From positions 18,483,354 through 18,547,353 of the forward strand of contig NC_019876.2 of NCBI RefSeq assembly GCF_002234675.1: a stretch of DNA of 64,000 nt, read 5' to 3'. Both the position numbers and the translations under genes were made by a program. Shown here piece after piece: positions 61,502 through 64,000 of the stretch. Source of the stretch: Oryzias latipes (Eukaryota; Chordata; Actinopteri; Beloniformes; Adrianichthyidae). The notes beneath the pieces are model-generated. The model saw only the letters and a program-made list of their open reading frames with translations, ran no database searches and was not told the DNA's origin. Positions within the stretch are counted from its first letter, which is position 1. Each line of letters begins with the position of its first letter.

Positions 61502-62406
61502 ATGAAGATGGAGCTCCCCACTGCTAAATGGATGCTTGCAGCTGCATGCTTTCTTCTGAGTGTCTGTGGAGGCTCTGCAGCGCCTACGGAATGCTACTTT
61601 AACTCCAGAGGTGAGATCCTACACTTTGATATCAGTAGTTTTAAAACCCCTTCTAGTTAAAGTTCTCCTTTTGATCTTTCAGCTCAATGTGAGTTTGAAG
61701 GGAAGCACTTCTTGCTGGGGGAGTCCTGGATGGACAACTCTTGCATGCAGTGCACCTGCCTTCATCCTGTCGGCGTCGGCTGCTGTGAAATGTGAGTACA
61801 ATAACTGTTTGAGCGAGTTGAGCCCAGATATTAAATTTTCAGGAAGCTTCAGATTAATTTATTTGCCTTCTCACAAAAAATGAAAAAGAGCTTACCCACA
61901 AAAAAGACGAATGATTTTTCTACAGGTGTCAATTCTCTGCAAGTAATAAAATCCCCTTAACGCCTTAATTTCTTTCCAGTTGTGAAAAAAAAACACTTAT
62001 GTTTTTACTTTCAAGTAGATGCTAAATTAAAGTACATTTGGAGCAGAAGTGGTTTAAAGCATATTTGTATCAATAGAGGTTAAGGGGTTGTGGCTAATTC
62101 CAGGTTTAAAAGCACCTTCTGTCTCTGTACAGGTTGCACCGTCCAGTAGATTTCCCCGCATGGTGTAAGGTGCAAATTGAGCCGGTGAGCTGCAAGGTGT
62201 TTCTGGTCCAAACTGCTGACCCTCGCCTGCCATGCTCCCCAGGCGAAGCAAACCATGACCCAAGCCATGGATCACTTCATCTGCAGCAACAGCTTGAGGT
62301 CTGGAGAAGCCCGGACATCAACAAAACTCCAAGAACTCCAACCACTTTGCCTGCAGAGCTGCTTCTCACCACAGCAACCAACAGCAGCCAATCTGCAGAT
62401 ACCTAA
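61502..62406 (+). CDS. msmp: Microseminoprotein, prostate-associated-like secreted protein
   Basis: Three exons: 61502-61610, 61683-61791, 62133-62406; phases 1 and 2; 163 residues. Signal peptide ([20 protein letters not shown]) ends near SAAPTE. The mature chain has ten cysteines in the beta-microseminoprotein arrangement: [37 protein letters not shown], then WC, SC and LPC in exon 3. HPVGVGCC and DPRLPC match human MSMP, a secreted ligand reported to act through CCR2. The protein is about 24 residues longer than human (139 aa), because of a Thr/Ser/Gln-rich tail after LPCSPGE. Intron 2 holds MITE family S. It neighbours rgp1, as in mammals. Confidence 0.9.
61953..62089 (+). mobile_element. 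Short MITE family S, copy in msmp intron 2
   Basis: 137 bp with termini ccccttaac / gttaagggg (9-bp perfect inverted repeat). The interior shares 'ttcaagtagatgctaaatta' and 'agaagtggttt' with the copies at 15838 and 46073. It ends 43 bases before msmp exon 3. Confidence 0.7.
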
Positions 62407-62588
62407 TCCTCTGAAAATCTGTGATTCTCTAAGGAATAATTGTTTTATTACATTTTTATAGTAAAAACAATTATTACTCCACTTATATCTTTTTGTGAAT
62501 AACATGTCTAAATATTGTGTTTTTCTGTTTATTCTGACCTGTTCTCTGCTGTAACACATGTAAACACCCAAAAAAATTCACGGTTCTG

Positions 62589-62594
62589 AATAAA
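62589..62594 (+). terminator. msmp: msmp polyadenylation signal
   Basis: AATAAA 183 bases after the msmp stop. The opposing rgp1 signal is only 36 bases further on. Confidence 0.75.
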
Positions 62595-62630
62595 AATCGA
62601 CAAAAATTGTGACTTTTAACATTGACTTTT

Positions 62631-62636
62631 TTTATT
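62631..62636 (-). terminator. rgp1: rgp1 polyadenylation signal (candidate)
   Basis: AATAAA on the minus strand, about 420 bases past the rgp1 stop. If used, the two transcripts end within tens of bases of each other or overlap. Confidence 0.55.
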
Positions 62637-63057
62637 ATTTACACCAGCAGTTGTTCCATGACAACACGGCCTTTGTAAAAACTGAAAGCAAAGCAGTTAC
62701 AAAGAAAGAAACAGGAGGAACAGTTAGTGTCCAAAGAAAAAAGAAATAAATACTCAGGAGATAAAGACTTGCGTTTTCCCAAGAGGAAAGATTTTCAAAG
62801 TTCCCCCCCAAAATATTTAAATGCACCTCAAAATGCATATGGAAAAATAAAGACTGTTAAATCATACAGTAGGTTGCAAATATTAGCCATTAGCTTTATA
62901 TTTAACCTGGAATCATGTCTTTGTTTTGGGAATTTGCACTTTTGTGCTGATATTTCTCATCCATAAAAGAAAAAATAAAATCTCTCTCACACACACACAT
63001 TTACAAACACACTTTGTTCTCACTGAGTGATCGACCTCACCCTTCAGAGCACAGCGC

Positions 63058-63920
63058 TCAAATATTAATGCTATTGGTCCCTGTGAACTGAGACACGTAG
63101 GAGGCAAGAGCTGGGTTTGTGGGCAGAACTTTGATCGGCAGATTCCAGCTGAAGGTGTCCACATCCACGTGCTCCGCCCCGGCCCAGATGGTGACCTCTG
63201 CCTGGTTCTGCAAGACGGTGGGCGGTTCCATGGGATCCCGGGCCGTGACGAATTCAAAATGCAGGCGCCACCTCAGAGCCACTTAACAAAAGAAAGGTGA
63301 GGGTTCAGGTTCAGCTGACAAGTGATCCAGAAATGCCTTATTAGTGCATCTAACTTTAAAAAGCAACGCTGGATTTATACATATTGTCTAGAATTTACTT
63401 TAAAAATTCATTGGAGGATTTACCAAAGTTTTAGCTCTAAATTCTACTTCTTTTAGGCATAAAATAGGAAACAGGGCTGCATGATGGTGCAGTGGTCAGC
63501 GCTCTTGTCTCACAGTGAGAAATCCCGGGTTCGAATCACAGTTTGCATGTTCTCCTCGTGCATGTGTGGGTTTCTGGGCACTTCCTTCCACATTCCAAAA
63601 ACACGCCTAACATGGTTAACTGGTGCTCCTAGGTGTACTGTGCACGTATGAGGGATTGTGTGGTCCTGCGACAGCGTGTACTCCGCTCAACACTGACCTT
63701 TGATTTTTCATTGTTTGACAGATCTGAAAACAAACAACTGACCGACGTCTGTGCTGAAGCCGGGCGTGACGTTTAGCGGGATGGGGAGGGAAAAATGGCT
63801 GGAAGCTGTGTGGAGGCAGGACTCCAGGTGTCGTCCATGACCGGTCACGCTGACGGCTTGTCCGGGCCGGCGCTGGTACTGCTCCTGGATCTCCTCCTCA
63901 CTCTGAAGGCTCACTGAATA
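63058..63920 (-). CDS. rgp1: RAB6A-GEF complex partner protein 1, C-terminal two exons (partial)
   Basis: Exons 63920-63743 and 63281-63058, joined in phase 1. The first reads [20 protein letters not shown] then [16 protein letters not shown]; the second reads [16 protein letters not shown] through [20 protein letters not shown] to the stop after TNSINI. The [10 protein letters not shown] and [13 protein letters not shown] segments match the C-terminus of vertebrate RGP1. With RIC1, RGP1 forms the nucleotide exchange factor for RAB6A at the Golgi, needed for retrograde transport. The N-terminal exons lie beyond the right edge. The intron contains a SINE-like repeat. Convergent with msmp, as expected for the 9p13.3-type block. 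Confidence 0.93.
63472..63690 (+). mobile_element. tRNA-headed SINE-like repeat in rgp1 intron
   Basis: Starts 'agggctgcatgatggtgcag' with A-box text, B box 'gggttcgaatcac', then 'gtttgcatgttctcctcgtgcatgtgtggg' as in the copy at 3118-3475. It breaks off near 63690 without the usual tail. Confidence 0.7.
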
Positions 63921-64000
63921 CTAGTAAACACACCAAAAAAAACATGTTTTATATAAAAAAAACACAATATCACGGTGTGATGAATGAACAGAAAACACAC

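Overview
The window looks like nuclear DNA of a ray-finned fish, probably a percomorph teleost. The evidence is long AT-rich introns with consensus GT/AG splice sites, proteins closest to vertebrate families, and teleost-type repeats: an L2-clade LINE, RTE-like LINE pieces, a truncated L1, hAT and piggyBac non-autonomous elements, and tRNA-headed SINE-like repeats. The species cannot be fixed from the sequence. There are no bacterial operons, CRISPR arrays or plasmid features.

Layout. (1) 1-26.8 kb: tesk1, plus strand. Nine coding exons lie at 12942-26078. The first coding exon (glycine loop) is upstream of the window, so 1-12941 is read as intron 1 and is full of old repeats. (2) 28.7-36.7 kb: a complete seven-exon class II cytokine receptor (CRFB family, 363 aa), plus strand. 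Its exact ortholog could not be assigned. Two of its introns (2 and 4) carry most of the repeat load. (3) 41.5-53.1 kb: pik3c3 (VPS34), minus strand, 25 coding exons, 875 aa, reconstructed completely. (4) 53.1-61.4 kb: intergenic, with nested repeats, an L2 LINE with several disablements and two unrecognised exon-like open frames on the minus strand. (5) 61.5-62.6 kb: msmp, a small secreted ten-cysteine microseminoprotein, plus strand, with a TATA box. (6) 62.6-64 kb: the last two coding exons of rgp1, minus strand, tail to tail with msmp and running off the right edge.

How the genes relate. They do not form a pathway. TESK1 is a LIM-kinase-like kinase of the actin system. PIK3C3 makes PI3P for autophagy and endosomes. 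RGP1 is part of the RIC1-RGP1 exchange factor for RAB6A at the Golgi. MSMP is a secreted cysteine-rich ligand. The receptor is a cytokine receptor chain. From memory TESK1, MSMP and RGP1 all lie in human 9p13.3, so the block keeps ancestral linkage, while PIK3C3 (human chromosome 18) and the cytokine receptor sit inside it here.

The most notable non-genic structures are a perfect 20-bp-arm hairpin in a tesk1 intron, a 42-bp exact direct repeat in tesk1 intron 1, a five-unit 21-bp palindromic array and two duplicated blocks in intron 4 of the receptor, a 5'-truncated L1 with an intact 15-bp target-site duplication, a 1.45-kb hAT-like element in pik3c3, and several small MITE families with copies in more than one gene. 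Nothing here clearly amounts to a new biological system. The cytokine receptor and the two unexplained open frames near 58.6 and 59.8 kb are the best candidates for undescribed content.
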